DNA from: CAMDPA01 sp963825625
Lineage (GTDB): Bacteria; Pseudomonadota; Alphaproteobacteria; Rhizobiales; Hyphomicrobiaceae
NCBI GenBank assembly: GCA_963825625.1
Contig: CAWGUF010000017.1
Span: 1 to 64,000, forward strand
Reading direction: 5' to 3'
Length of the DNA: 64,000 bases
Shown here: piece after piece, positions 56,540 to 64,000 of the stretch
How positions within the stretch are numbered: the stretch's first letter is position 1
Layout: each line of letters opens with the position of its first letter
Translations under genes and position numbers: made by a program
Notes under the pieces: model-generated
Databases searched by the model: none
Seen by the model: the letters and a program-made list of their open reading frames with translations, nothing else
Told to the model about the DNA's origin: nothing

Positions 56540-59154
56540 ATGGCAACCGAACGTGAACGATACAACGCACCCGTCAGCGAGAAGCACTGGCAGAAGGTGT
56601 GGGACGAGGCTAATCTTTTTGCGGCCCCGAACAAGGATAAGCGGCCGAAGTGCTACGTGCTGGAGATGTTTCCCTATCCTTCCGGCCGGATCCACATGGG
56701 GCACGTCCGCAACTATGCGATGGGTGACGTGTTCGCCCGCTATAAGCGGGCCAGAGGCTTCAACGTGCTGCACCCGATGGGGTGGGACGCATTCGGCATG
56801 CCGGCCGAGAACGCCGCGATGGAGCGCAAGACCCACCCGGCCGCCTGGACCTACCAGAACATCGAGGCGATGAAGGGTCAGCTCAAGTCCATGGGCCTGT
56901 CGCTCGACTGGGATCGCGAGCTCGCGACCTGCGACGTCGGCTACTATCATCAGCAGCAGAAGATCTTCCTGGACATGCTGGCCAAGGGGCTGGCCTACCG
57001 CGGCACCGGCAAGGTCAACTGGGATCCGGTCGACCAGACCGTGCTCGCCAACGAGCAGGTGATCGACGGGCGCGGCTGGCGCTCCGGCGCGCTCGTCGAG
57101 CAGCGCGAGATGCCGGTCTGGTATTTCCGCATCACGAAGTACGCCGACGATCTGCTGGAAGCGCTCGGACTCGCTGCAGCGCTGGCCGGAGAAGGTGCGG
57201 CTGATGCAGGCCAAGTGGATCGGCCGCTCGGAAGGCCTGCTGATGCGCTACGCCGCTCGCCGGCGAGCAGCTGCCCAAGGGCAAAGAATGGCAGCAGCTG
57301 GAGGTTTTCACCACGCGCGCCGACACGATCTTCGGCGGCAGCTTCTGCGCGCTGTCGCCCGGACACCCGCTGACGCTCGAGCTGGCGAAGTCTAATCCCG
57401 AGCTGCAGGCCTTCATCGAGGAGTGCGCCCGCGTCGGCACCTCGGAAGAGGAGCTGGCGCATGCGGAGAAGAAGGGCTTCGACACTGGCCTGACTGCAAC
57501 CCACCCGCTGATCCCCGATCGCAAGCTGAAGGTGTTCGTCGCGAATTTCGTGCTGATGGGCTACGGCACCGGCGCCATCTTCGGCTGCCCGGCGCACGAT
57601 CAGCGCGACTTCGAGTTCGCGACCAAATACGGGCTCACGATCACGCCGGTCGTGATCCCGGACGGCCAGGATGCCGGCTACCTTCAAGCTGGATGGCGAG
57701 GCCTATGACGGTCCAGGCCGCATCGCCAACTCCGACTTTATCGATGGTATGAGCGTGGGCGAGGCCAAGGCCGAGGTGGCGGCCCGTTTAGAGGCCCTGA
57801 AAAAGGGCCAACGCAAGACCATGTTCCGGCTGCGCGACTGGGGCATCTCGCGCCAGCGCTACTGGGGCTGCCCGATACCGGTTATCTATTGTGACGACTG
57901 CGGATTAGTGCCGGTGCCGGAGACGGATCTGCCGGTGCAAGTTGCCCGAAGACGTCACGTTCGATGTGCCGGGCAACCCGCTGCAACGTCATCCGACCTG
58001 GAAGCACGTCGACTTGTCCGTCCTGCGCCAAGGCCGCCACGCGCGAGACCGATACGATGGACACCTTCGTGGATTCGTCCTGGTATTACGCACGCTTCTG
58101 CTCGCCGGACGCAGATGTGCCGGTCGACCCCAAGGCCGCCGCCTACTGGCTGCCGGTGGACCAGTACATCGGCGGCATCGAGCACGCCATCCTGCACCTC
58201 CTCTATTCGCGCTTTTTCTCCCGCGCCATGGTCGCCACCAAGCATCTGAAGGTGAAGGAGCCGTTCGACGGCCTGTTCACGCAGGGCATGGTGGTGCACG
58301 AGACCTACAAGGATCGCAACGGCCAGTGGATACTTCCCGCCGAAGTGCGCTTCGAGGGGGACGGCGAAGCACGCAAGGCATTCGAGGTCGCGACCGGTGC
58401 TCCGGTCGAGATCGGCGCCATCGAGAAAATGTCGAAGTCGAAAAAGAACCTTGTTGATCCTGACGACATAATTCAGCACCACGGTGCCGACTGCGCCCGC
58501 TGGTTCATGCTTTCCGATAGCCCGCCGGAAAGGGATGTGATCTGGACCGAGTCCGGCGTTGCCGGCGCCGGCCGCTTCATCCAGCGGGTGTGGCGCATCG
58601 TGGAGGATGTCGCAGAGCGCGCTGCGCCTGGTGGCCAACCGCTTCCATCTGAATTCGCCCCCGAGGCCATGGAGCTGCGGCGCGCCGCGCACAAGGCGGC
58701 ACACAGGATCGCTGGCCACATCGAAGGGCTTCGCTTCAACGTGGCAGTGGCGCAGATCTACGAGTTCTCCTCCGCTCTGCAGGGCGCATTGGGCAAGCAG
58801 GGCGCAGGCATGCCCTGGGCGCTGCGCGAGGCAGCTGAAATGCTGGTCAAGATGCTTGGCCCCATGATGCCCCACTTGGGTGAGGAGTGCTGGGCGCGGC
58901 TGGGACACGGCACGCTGCTCGCCAACGAGCCCTGGCCGCAGGTCGATCCCGCGCTTCTCGTCGATGACACGATCACCATTGCAGTACAGGTCAACGGCAA
59001 GCGCCGCGACGAGCTGACCATCCCGCGCGCCGCCGACAAGGCCGAGATCGAGGCTGCTGCCTTGAAGCTGGAGCCGGTCATCCGCGCCATGGAAGGCAAG
59101 CCAGTGCGCAAGGTGATTGTCGTGCCGCAGCGGATTGTGAATGTCGTCGTCTGA
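56540..59154 (+). CDS. leuS: Leucyl-tRNA synthetase, at least five frameshifts
   Basis: Charges tRNA-Leu and is essential. ATG 56540 reads MATERERYNAPVSEKHWQKV. The class I HIGH motif is PSGRIHMGHVRNY (HMGH at 52-55), followed by FNVLHPMGWDAFGMPAENAA. The editing domain is readable in pieces (TRADTIFGGSFCALSPGHPL, LMGYGTGAIFGCPAHDQRDF). The catalytic domain resumes at GISRQRYWGCPIPVIYCDDC, then WYYARFCSPDADVPVDPKAA, and the KMSKS loop is AIEKMSKSKKNLVDPDDIIQ. The C-terminal anticodon domain is intact to 59154. Frame changes fall near 57165, 57260, 57680, 57945 and 58045. The total of about 871 residues is normal, so sequencing indels are the likely cause. Confidence 0.95.
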
Positions 59155-59173
59155 GGCGGCGGCAACCATCGTA

Positions 59174-59212
59174 GCCTGGTACGCTTCCGACTTTGATGGA
59201 AGCGTACCAGGC
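59174..59212 (+). terminator. Hairpin after leuS
   Basis: A perfect 15-bp stem, GCCTGGTACGCTTCC with GGAAGCGTACCAGGC, and a 9-base loop, 20 bases after the leuS stop. No T run follows. Confidence 0.65.
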
Positions 59213-59288
59213 CGCGAATTGCGGCCCGGCGCCAGTGCGCCGCCCCCGCGGAGGGCCAGGCCGCAGGCCGGGGCGGCCCGTGAGCGAG

Positions 59289-59331
59289 AAGACCAGATCG
59301 ATTCCGCCTAAGGCGGAAACGATCTGGTCTT
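59289..59331. terminator. Bidirectional hairpin between convergent leuS and ankyrin gene
   Basis: AAGACCAGATCG pairs with CGATCTGGTCTT, and inside it TTCCGCC pairs with GGCGGAA around a TAA loop, giving one long stem with single unpaired A bases on each side. It lies between the two convergent stops and can serve either strand. Confidence 0.65.
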
Positions 59332-59364
59332 GAGCCATCGCGAGGTCGCCGCGCCGCATCGGCC

Positions 59365-60051
59365 CTATTTGCCGCCGGCTGCAGCGATCAATCGCGCGAC
59401 CTCCGTTTGCCCCTTGCTTTTCGCATGCTTGAGCGGGCTGACCCCTTCCCGGTCTGCGATATTAGGATCGGCACCCGCCGCCAGAACCCGCCTGACGATC
59501 TCGACGTGGCGCGGCCCGCCATCCCCCAGGATCACCGCCTCCAGAAGGCAGGTCCAGCCGAGATCGTTGATCGAATCGACCTTGATTTTCGTTGTCAGCA
59601 GGAAAGCGACCGCCTCGACATGGCCGTAGTGGCACGCCGGCACCAACGCGGTTCCGCCATAGCGATTGCGGAGTTTGAGATCGGGCCCCTTGTCGGCCAT
59701 CAGGCGCAGCATCTGCGTGCGCCCTCGCGCACCGGCCAGAAGCCAAGGCGTGTCACGGTTGTTGGCGATCGCGTTGATGTTGGCTCCGGCCGCGATCAAC
59801 AGGCGTGCGACATCCAGCTTGTTGTGTTCGACTGCCAGCAGCAGCGGCGTGCGCCCGGCGCGGTCTTTCGGATCCAGCGAAGCGCCACCAGCGATCATAT
59901 CCCGCACCGTGGCGCTATCGCCTTTCGCTGCGGCGGCAAGCAGCGCTTCTCCCTTCGTTGCCGCCGAAGTTCCTGCAGCCGTGCAGCACAACAGCAGAAT
60001 TGCTGTTATTGCGCTGGCCACGTGACAGGAGGCATGCGTCCGACCGGCCAT
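59365..60051 (-). CDS. Exported ankyrin-repeat protein
   Basis: An intact 228-residue protein from ATG 60051. A signal peptide (AITAILLLCCTAAGTSAATK) precedes four to five ankyrin repeats: KGEALLAAAAKGDSATVRDM, DRAGRTPLLLAVEHNKLDVA, NNRDTPWLLAGARGRTQMLR, RYGGTALVPACHYGHVEAVA and NDLGWTCLLEAVILGDGGPR, then DREGVSPLKHAKSKGQTEVA. Periplasmic ankyrin proteins bind partner proteins, often peroxidases or catalases; none is next to it. The deaminase-like Tat protein just upstream on the same strand (59 bases) is a candidate partner. The pair lies between leuS and holA. Confidence 0.85.
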   Translation of the reverse strand: MAGRTHASCHVASAITAILLLCCTAAGTSAATKGEALLAAAAKGDSATVRDMIAGGASLDPKDRAGRTPLLLAVEHNKLDVARLLIAAGANINAIANNRDTPWLLAGARGRTQMLRLMADKGPDLKLRNRYGGTALVPACHYGHVEAVAFLLTTKIKVDSINDLGWTCLLEAVILGDGGPRHVEIVRRVLAAGADPNIADREGVSPLKHAKSKGQTEVARLIAAAGGK

Positions 60052-60110
60052 GGTTCTGTTCTCTCCGGTTGCTGAAAATCGCGACGATAGCGCCCTGCGT
60101 TTGCCCGGGT

Positions 60111-60545
60111 TCAGGAATGAGGCCTGCCGCCGTCGACGCCATCGGCACCATGGTACATCCGTGCTACGCCGGCTTGCCTGAGGGCAGGCTGGCAGACCGA
60201 GCAGGGCCGCGATGTCGAATAGATGACTGCGCCCGCGAGATCGGCCGATCCCAGCCGCTTCTGCGCATCCCAAAGGGCGACCCGCTCGGCGTGAGCATCG
60301 ATGTTGCGGTCCACGATCACGCGACTGGGGCCGTAGCCGATGATGACGCCGCCACGAACGATCACCGCGCCGTACGCCTGGTCTCCACTGGCGATCGCGA
60401 TCTGCTTCATGCGCTGGGCCTCCGCAATGAACGCAGCCGCAGATCCCGTCTGCCTCGCCCAGCCTGGACCTGGCAGCGCCAAGCCAGCCAGACTGACCAG
60501 CCCGCTGGAAAGAAAGTCGCGCCGGCTGTGGTGCCGCTCGCACAT
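60111..60545 (-). CDS. Tat-exported nucleoside deaminase-like protein
   Basis: A 144-residue protein from ATG 60545. The N-terminus has a twin-arginine signal: SRRDFLSSGLVSLAGLALPG, then GWARQ. The rest is a cytidine/deoxycytidylate-deaminase fold: the zinc His and catalytic Glu are in NIDAHAERVALWDAQKRLGS, and the zinc cysteines in TSRPCSVCQPALRQAGVARM. Tat export of a zinc enzyme to the periplasm is unusual for this fold, normally cytoplasmic tRNA, guanine or cytidine deaminases. It is co-oriented with the exported ankyrin gene, suggesting a periplasmic pair. The C-terminus is short (GADGVDGGRPHS). Confidence 0.75.
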   Translation of the reverse strand: MCERHHSRRDFLSSGLVSLAGLALPGPGWARQTGSAAAFIAEAQRMKQIAIASGDQAYGAVIVRGGVIIGYGPSRVIVDRNIDAHAERVALWDAQKRLGSADLAGAVIYSTSRPCSVCQPALRQAGVARMYHGADGVDGGRPHS

Positions 60546-60681
60546 CGCTTGAACCACTCCCTGCTTCGATCTCAGCGGTGCCCCGTCCAAATCTAATACT
60601 GCCGCCTGATCATCCAGTGATTGTCAGGCGGCATCCAGCCTGCTAGGCCCGACGACGATTGAAGCAGGGGATCATTCGCCC

Positions 60682-61713
60682 ATGGTGGCCGTCAAGGCAA
60701 ATCAGGCCGAGGCCGTCCTCAAGGCGCTCGACAAGAAAGTCTGTGCCGTCCTGGTGTACGGCAGTGATGCCGGGCTGGTGTCGGAGCGCGCCCGCCTCGC
60801 CGCCAGCCGCATTGCTGAACGCGATACGCCGCCTGGTGAGATTCTCCGGATTGAAGACCCCGATCTCGACACGAATCCGGACCGTCTCAACATCGAGCTT
60901 CAAACCGTAGCGATGTTTGGCGGTGGCAAGGTCGTGCGAACCACGGCAAGCCGCAAGGTCGGGGTCAATCTCCTGAAGCCGCTGCTTGAGCCTGGCGCCA
61001 TGACCGGCGCATTGGTCGTCGAGGCTGGCAATCTGGGTACCAGTGATGCACTGCGCAAGCTGTTCGAGGGGACCAGCCTTGCGGTTGCCATTCCCTGTTT
61101 TGGCGATGAGGCACGCGATATCGAGAGCGTGATCCGCGAGACAATATCCGGCTTCGGCATGGAGATCTCGCCCGATGCCCGTCAGATGCTGGTGGCGCGA
61201 CTGGGAGCGGACCGGGCACTCACCCGGGCCGAATTGGAGAAGCTTGCCCTCTATGCGCACGGTCGTAGGACGATCGAGGTCGAGGACGTGGAAGCCGTGG
61301 TGGGGGATGCCTCCGAGCTCGCAATAGACGCCATTCTATTCGCAACTAGCGGCGGCAATCGCACGCGGGCGCTGCGCGAGTTCGACCGCGCACTGGCATC
61401 CGGTGAAAGCGCCCAGATGATCGTCTCCGCAATCCAACGGCATTTCCAGCGCCTGCATCGGCTGCGCGGCGCCATGGACGCAGGCCGTAGCTTCGAGGAC
61501 GCCGCTCGCGGTCTGCGCCCACCATTGTTTTTCAAGACGAAATCGCTGGTCGAGGCCCAGTTGCGGCAGTGGGATGGCGCCCGGCTCGACCGCGCCATGG
61601 CCCGCATTGCCAAAGCGGCCAAGGATGCCCGCCTGGCCGGCGACCTGGAAGCCCCGGTGGCAGAGCGTTTGCTGCTGGAGCTGGCATCCATGGTCGGCCA
61701 GCCGCGCCGCTGA
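60682..61713 (+). CDS. holA: DNA polymerase III delta subunit
   Basis: The clamp-loader delta subunit, which opens the sliding clamp at the replication fork. Intact 343 residues from ATG 60682: VKANQAEAVLKALDKKVCAV, LVYGSDAGLVSERARLAASR, VAMFGGGKVVRTTASRKVGV, the AAA+-like domain and the C-terminal collar helices (SGGNRTRALREFDRALASGE, SAQMIVSAIQRHFQRLHRLR). In alphaproteobacteria leuS-lptE-holA is a common order; here an ankyrin/deaminase pair on the other strand replaces lptE. Its position and length support the assignment strongly. Confidence 0.93.
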   Translation: MVAVKANQAEAVLKALDKKVCAVLVYGSDAGLVSERARLAASRIAERDTPPGEILRIEDPDLDTNPDRLNIELQTVAMFGGGKVVRTTASRKVGVNLLKPLLEPGAMTGALVVEAGNLGTSDALRKLFEGTSLAVAIPCFGDEARDIESVIRETISGFGMEISPDARQMLVARLGADRALTRAELEKLALYAHGRRTIEVEDVEAVVGDASELAIDAILFATSGGNRTRALREFDRALASGESAQMIVSAIQRHFQRLHRLRGAMDAGRSFEDAARGLRPPLFFKTKSLVEAQLRQWDGARLDRAMARIAKAAKDARLAGDLEAPVAERLLLELASMVGQPRR

Positions 61714-61869
61714 AGCTGCCCGCCGCCAGGACGCCGCCTCCAAGCGGCTTTTTGCGATCTGCTGCGCGGCGGTTGCGGCGGCAACTTCATGCATCGAAAG
61801 ATGATCGACCGCTGCGCTGATTTCGGTGCCAAAAGGCGCTTTTCAGTATTGTGATAGCAAGTGAATAAC

Positions 61870-61889
61870 ATGCTAGCAATAGATAGCAT
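61870..61889. promoter_or_regulatory. Palindrome upstream of the parA-like gene, candidate operator
   Basis: ATGCTA (61870-61875) and TAGCAT (61884-61889) form a dyad with an 8-base centre, and further TAGC-containing words (TGATAGC near 61853, TGCTAGCG near 61901) flank it. Partition cassettes of this type are usually autoregulated by the RHH partner binding such repeats (family knowledge). Confidence 0.45.
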
Positions 61890-61950
61890 TTTCATGGTAG
61901 TGCTAGCGAAAGTCGTGTCCCGAGTTTATGTCTGTTTGGAGTACAAGAAG

Positions 61951-62619
61951 GTGTTGGTCGTCTGCGTCTTGGCGCAAAAGGGTGGTGTCGGAAAGACAAT
62001 GCTGGCCATTCAGCTGCTGATCGCGGCGTGGCTGGCCAACAAGGCATGCTGCATCATCGACCTTGATCCGCAGCGCTCGGCGGAGCATTGGGCCGACCTT
62101 CGCGCCCGCCTTCTCGGCATCCGCGCCCCGGCCATCGTCAGCTGTGAAGCCGACAAGCTCCGCGATGTCCTGGCGGCCGCGTCGCGAACGATGACTGAGA
62201 TTGTCATCATGGATACGCCGCCGGTTGTGAACCGCGCGACCATTCTCGCGGCCGGCGAGGCACACGTGATTCTTGTTCCAACCCGCGCCTCGGTGCTCGA
62301 CGAGTTTTCACTGCGCGAGACCCTGGACGTTCTGAAGGCATCGAAAGCAATTCGCCGTGCGCTTGTCGTCATCAACGCGGTTGAGGATGACAGCGATGAT
62401 GAAGGCGAGCAGGCGATCTACGAAATCGCGGCCGAGTACGGCGTCAGCGTCGTCAAGACGCTGATCGAGAACGACCCCGAATACCGATCGGCATTGCGCG
62501 AGGGCAAAGGCATTGTCGAGGCCGCGCCCAAATCGCATGCCGCACGCCAGATAAAGGCTTTGCTGCGTCTGCTCAGCAGGCGCGCACCGCGGGCCAGAAA
62601 TACAGGTGGGGAGGAGTGA
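61951..62619 (+). CDS. ParA-family plasmid-type partition ATPase
   Basis: A 222-residue ParA/MinD-type ATPase. From GTG 61951 the protein begins with the first beta strand and deviant Walker A motif VLVVCVLAQKGGVGKTMLAI; upstream starts (61861, 61870) would add residues encoded by the palindromic operator. Switch motifs are IIDLDPQRSAEHWADLRARL and IVIMDTPPVVNRATILAAGE. There is no N-terminal HTH, the small plasmid/transposon form. The stop is followed 2 bases later by the RHH gene, so they form a partition pair. Chromosomal ParA proteins are longer, so this is likely mobile-element derived although it lies next to holA. Confidence 0.82.
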   Translation: MLVVCVLAQKGGVGKTMLAIQLLIAAWLANKACCIIDLDPQRSAEHWADLRARLLGIRAPAIVSCEADKLRDVLAAASRTMTEIVIMDTPPVVNRATILAAGEAHVILVPTRASVLDEFSLRETLDVLKASKAIRRALVVINAVEDDSDDEGEQAIYEIAAEYGVSVVKTLIENDPEYRSALREGKGIVEAAPKSHAARQIKALLRLLSRRAPRARNTGGEE

Positions 62620-62621
62620 GC

Positions 62622-62900
62622 ATGAGCAATCGGAAGTCCGCCGACCTCGGCGATAGCGACAGGCTTAGAGAGCTGCAACTCAGCACCGGCAAGGAATATC
62701 CGCCGGAGCCCGTGGCCGATCCGCAGGCCGACCAGCCTAAAGGCCGCCAGGGCATGAAGGGTGTCGTCATCTATCTCAGCCCTGCGCAAAAGGCCACGCT
62801 GGCCCGCATCGCAAAGCGAGAGCGCAGAACCGTTCAGGAGCTCGGGACCGAGGCGATCAATCTGCTGTTTCAGAATCGCGGGGAAAAGCCGGTCGCCTGA
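62622..62900 (+). CDS. Ribbon-helix-helix partner of ParA
   Basis: A 92-residue basic protein from ATG 62622 with a GGAGGAG site inside the end of parA. The N-terminal half is flexible and polar; the C-terminal half is a ribbon-helix-helix domain (GMKGVVIYLSPAQKATLARI, AKRERRTVQELGTEAINLLF). Small RHH proteins next to short ParA ATPases bind the centromere and repress the operon. It is therefore the likely ParB-like factor and the ligand of the palindrome at 61870. Confidence 0.75.
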   Translation: MSNRKSADLGDSDRLRELQLSTGKEYPPEPVADPQADQPKGRQGMKGVVIYLSPAQKATLARIAKRERRTVQELGTEAINLLFQNRGEKPVA

Positions 62901-62970
62901 CGGCGGCGGGTCAGCATAAAGCGGAGAGACATCCGCGCACCGCGACAAAACGTGTGACAGGGTTTGTAAT

Positions 62971-63537
62971 ATGGCGCGTACACGGAAAAAATCGTCTGGA
63001 ACCGCAGGCCAGTCGTCCCGGAAGTCGGCTGGTCAGGTTCGCTCGGCCGCCGCCGCATTGGCGGTCGCAGCAGCCTCTCGCTCGCGCAGCGCAAAGCCTC
63101 GCCGCACGATGCGGGTGTTCATCTCCTACTCCCGGCGCAACCGCGCGACTGCAGCCAAATTTGCCCGCTGGCTGACGAAGCAAGGGTATGAGGTGTGGTG
63201 GGACTATGATCTTCTCGGCGGCGTGGACTTCGGCGAGCAGATCGAGCAGCAAATCAAGGCGTCTGACGTCGTGATTGTCATCTGGTCCGCGACGGCTGCG
63301 AAAAGTCGTCACGTAATCGATGAAGCCGACATGGGCCAGGAGGCCGGCAAGCTGCTGACCACCCACGTCCCGCGTTTTAACATTAAGCACATCCCGCTCG
63401 GCTTCAGGCGGCTGCAGTCGCTCCCCGTCGGCGATCGCGACCGCATACTCCTGTCGTTGGACAGGTTCAAGGCGCGCCGCACAACGACGAGGCGAAAGCG
63501 CTCGGCCAGCGATGCCATTCAGGCTGCCAACTGTTGA
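62971..63537 (+). CDS. TIR-domain protein
   Basis: A 188-residue protein from ATG 62971. A basic Ser/Arg-rich N-terminal tail of about 45 residues (MARTRKKSSGTAGQSSRKSA) leads to a TIR domain: RTMRVFISYSRRNRATAAKF, ARWLTKQGYEVWWDYDLLGG, EQIEQQIKASDVVIVIWSAT, AAKSRHVIDEADMGQEAGKL. The candidate NADase Glu is in VIDEADMGQEAGKL. The C-terminus is basic with no sensor domain. It lies 70 bases after the RHH gene on the same strand. Signalling or defence are both possible; the tail could bind nucleic acid. It is separate from the RT-TIR retron 10 kb away. Confidence 0.75.
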   Translation: MARTRKKSSGTAGQSSRKSAGQVRSAAAALAVAAASRSRSAKPRRTMRVFISYSRRNRATAAKFARWLTKQGYEVWWDYDLLGGVDFGEQIEQQIKASDVVIVIWSATAAKSRHVIDEADMGQEAGKLLTTHVPRFNIKHIPLGFRRLQSLPVGDRDRILLSLDRFKARRTTTRRKRSASDAIQAANC

Positions 63538-63591
63538 AGCGCCGAACGCTTGTTCACGCACCGCAAACCGAAAAGGTGCACTGCAAGGGTA

Positions 63592-64000
63592 CTACGCCTT
63601 CTGGCCAGCCGGCCGTCTGAATTCGGGCGACGAGGCCTGCCCCCAGATATCGCGCGGCAGCGATGGGTCCCACACCATTGGCTTTTGCGGCCGGTGTCGA
63701 TGCCACGGCCGCGGCTCGAAATATTCGAGTTCCTCGTCGTAGATGCGGTCGAGATCACAGAACAATTCGATGATCTGGTCGTCCGGGTTGCGGTGGTAGA
63801 CAGCAACGTTATGGCCCGGCCCATGTCGCACCGGCCCCCACAGGATGTCCTTGCGCTCGCGCCCCAGCACGTCGCATGCCTGCCCCAGATGCGCGTGGTC
63901 TTTCAGTTCGAACGCGATGTGCTGCATGGCATGCGAGTCGCCGCGCAGGAAGTTGACCGTGTGATGGTCGGCGCCACATCGCATGAACACGAAATAGTCG
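63592..64000 (-). CDS. VOC-family extradiol dioxygenase-like protein, N-terminus off the window
   Basis: The C-terminal 135 residues of a VOC (type I extradiol dioxygenase fold) protein; the frame runs off the right edge. Metal ligand candidates are the His in RCGADHHTVNFLRGDSHAMQ, HIAFELKDHAHLGQACDVLG, and the Glu in NPDDQIIELFCDLDRIYDEE. HNVAVYHRNPDDQIIELF matches catechol 2,3-dioxygenase-like enzymes. It continues the aromatic-catabolism theme. The length and substrate cannot be judged from the part seen. Confidence 0.75.
   Translation of the reverse strand, partial: DYFVFMRCGADHHTVNFLRGDSHAMQHIAFELKDHAHLGQACDVLGRERKDILWGPVRHGPGHNVAVYHRNPDDQIIELFCDLDRIYDEELEYFEPRPWHRHRPQKPMVWDPSLPRDIWGQASSPEFRRPAGQKA

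Noticed and set aside
56540..59154. leuS as a pseudogene or a set of separate genes
   Set aside because: All domains occur in order at normal spacing and total length; only the frame changes. An essential single gene is more likely hit by sequencing indels.
62971..63537. TIR protein as part of the RT-TIR retron system
   Set aside because: It is 10 kb away beyond leuS and holA, on the other strand, and the RT already carries its own TIR domain.

Overview
The window is GC-rich DNA that fits an alphaproteobacterium, most likely of the Hyphomicrobiales. Markers are an ATP12 chaperone, an HWE-family histidine kinase with a MASE1 sensor, DUF1036 and DUF2786-like proteins, a PccB next to dispersed CTAG-ended palindromes, and a leuS...holA neighbourhood. 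About 60 protein genes, one tRNA (Asp, GTC) and one retron RNA can be supported. Sixteen genes are broken by single-base frame changes, including leuS, hemH and rpe, which a living cell needs. I read these mostly as uncorrected sequencing indels, not decay, and annotate each as one gene.

Layout. 0-10 kb: aromatic catabolism. It holds a TetR regulator, a two-subunit Rieske oxygenase, a 4,5-dihydroxyphthalate-decarboxylase-like protein, a fused LigB-LigA ring-cleavage dioxygenase, a threonine-synthase-like PLP enzyme, a D-threonine-aldolase-like enzyme, a luciferase-like oxidoreductase and an M24 peptidase. 10-19 kb: housekeeping (hemH, rpe, pccB), a reductive-dehalogenase-like 4Fe-4S protein, membrane proteins and a convergent kinase/LuxR-regulator pair. 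20-24 kb: a nucleotide-sugar epimerase, then a tandem array of six small genes for secreted 42-43-residue peptides, downstream of a POT-family peptide transporter. 24-36 kb: amidase (catalytic Lys replaced by Glu), L-2-hydroxyglutarate-oxidase-like enzyme, tRNA-Asp, a Rieske oxygenase, rhodanese, lipoprotein, HAD phosphatase, ATP12, a response regulator and a large HWE kinase. 36-48 kb: a second catabolic island (hyuA, VOC, gentisate-dioxygenase-like cupin, Bug-type binding protein, Rieske oxygenase, SDR, hyuB, FAD oxidoreductase, LigI-like amidohydrolase).

49-56 kb: MFS transporter, then a defence-like block with a LURP-one-like protein, a retron reverse transcriptase fused to a TIR domain, its ncRNA (a1/a2 stem, msd-like hairpin and promoter all visible), a membrane protein, yggS and fic. 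56-64 kb: leuS, an exported ankyrin protein, a Tat-signal deaminase, holA, a plasmid-type ParA with a ribbon-helix-helix partner, a second TIR protein and the end of a VOC enzyme.

The two most interesting systems are the secreted-peptide array (21198-22294), whose five identical-product copies differ only at synonymous sites, and the compact RT-TIR retron (51734-53542). Two tandem A-B palindromic repeats and a related single copy form a dispersed CTAG-terminated repeat family.
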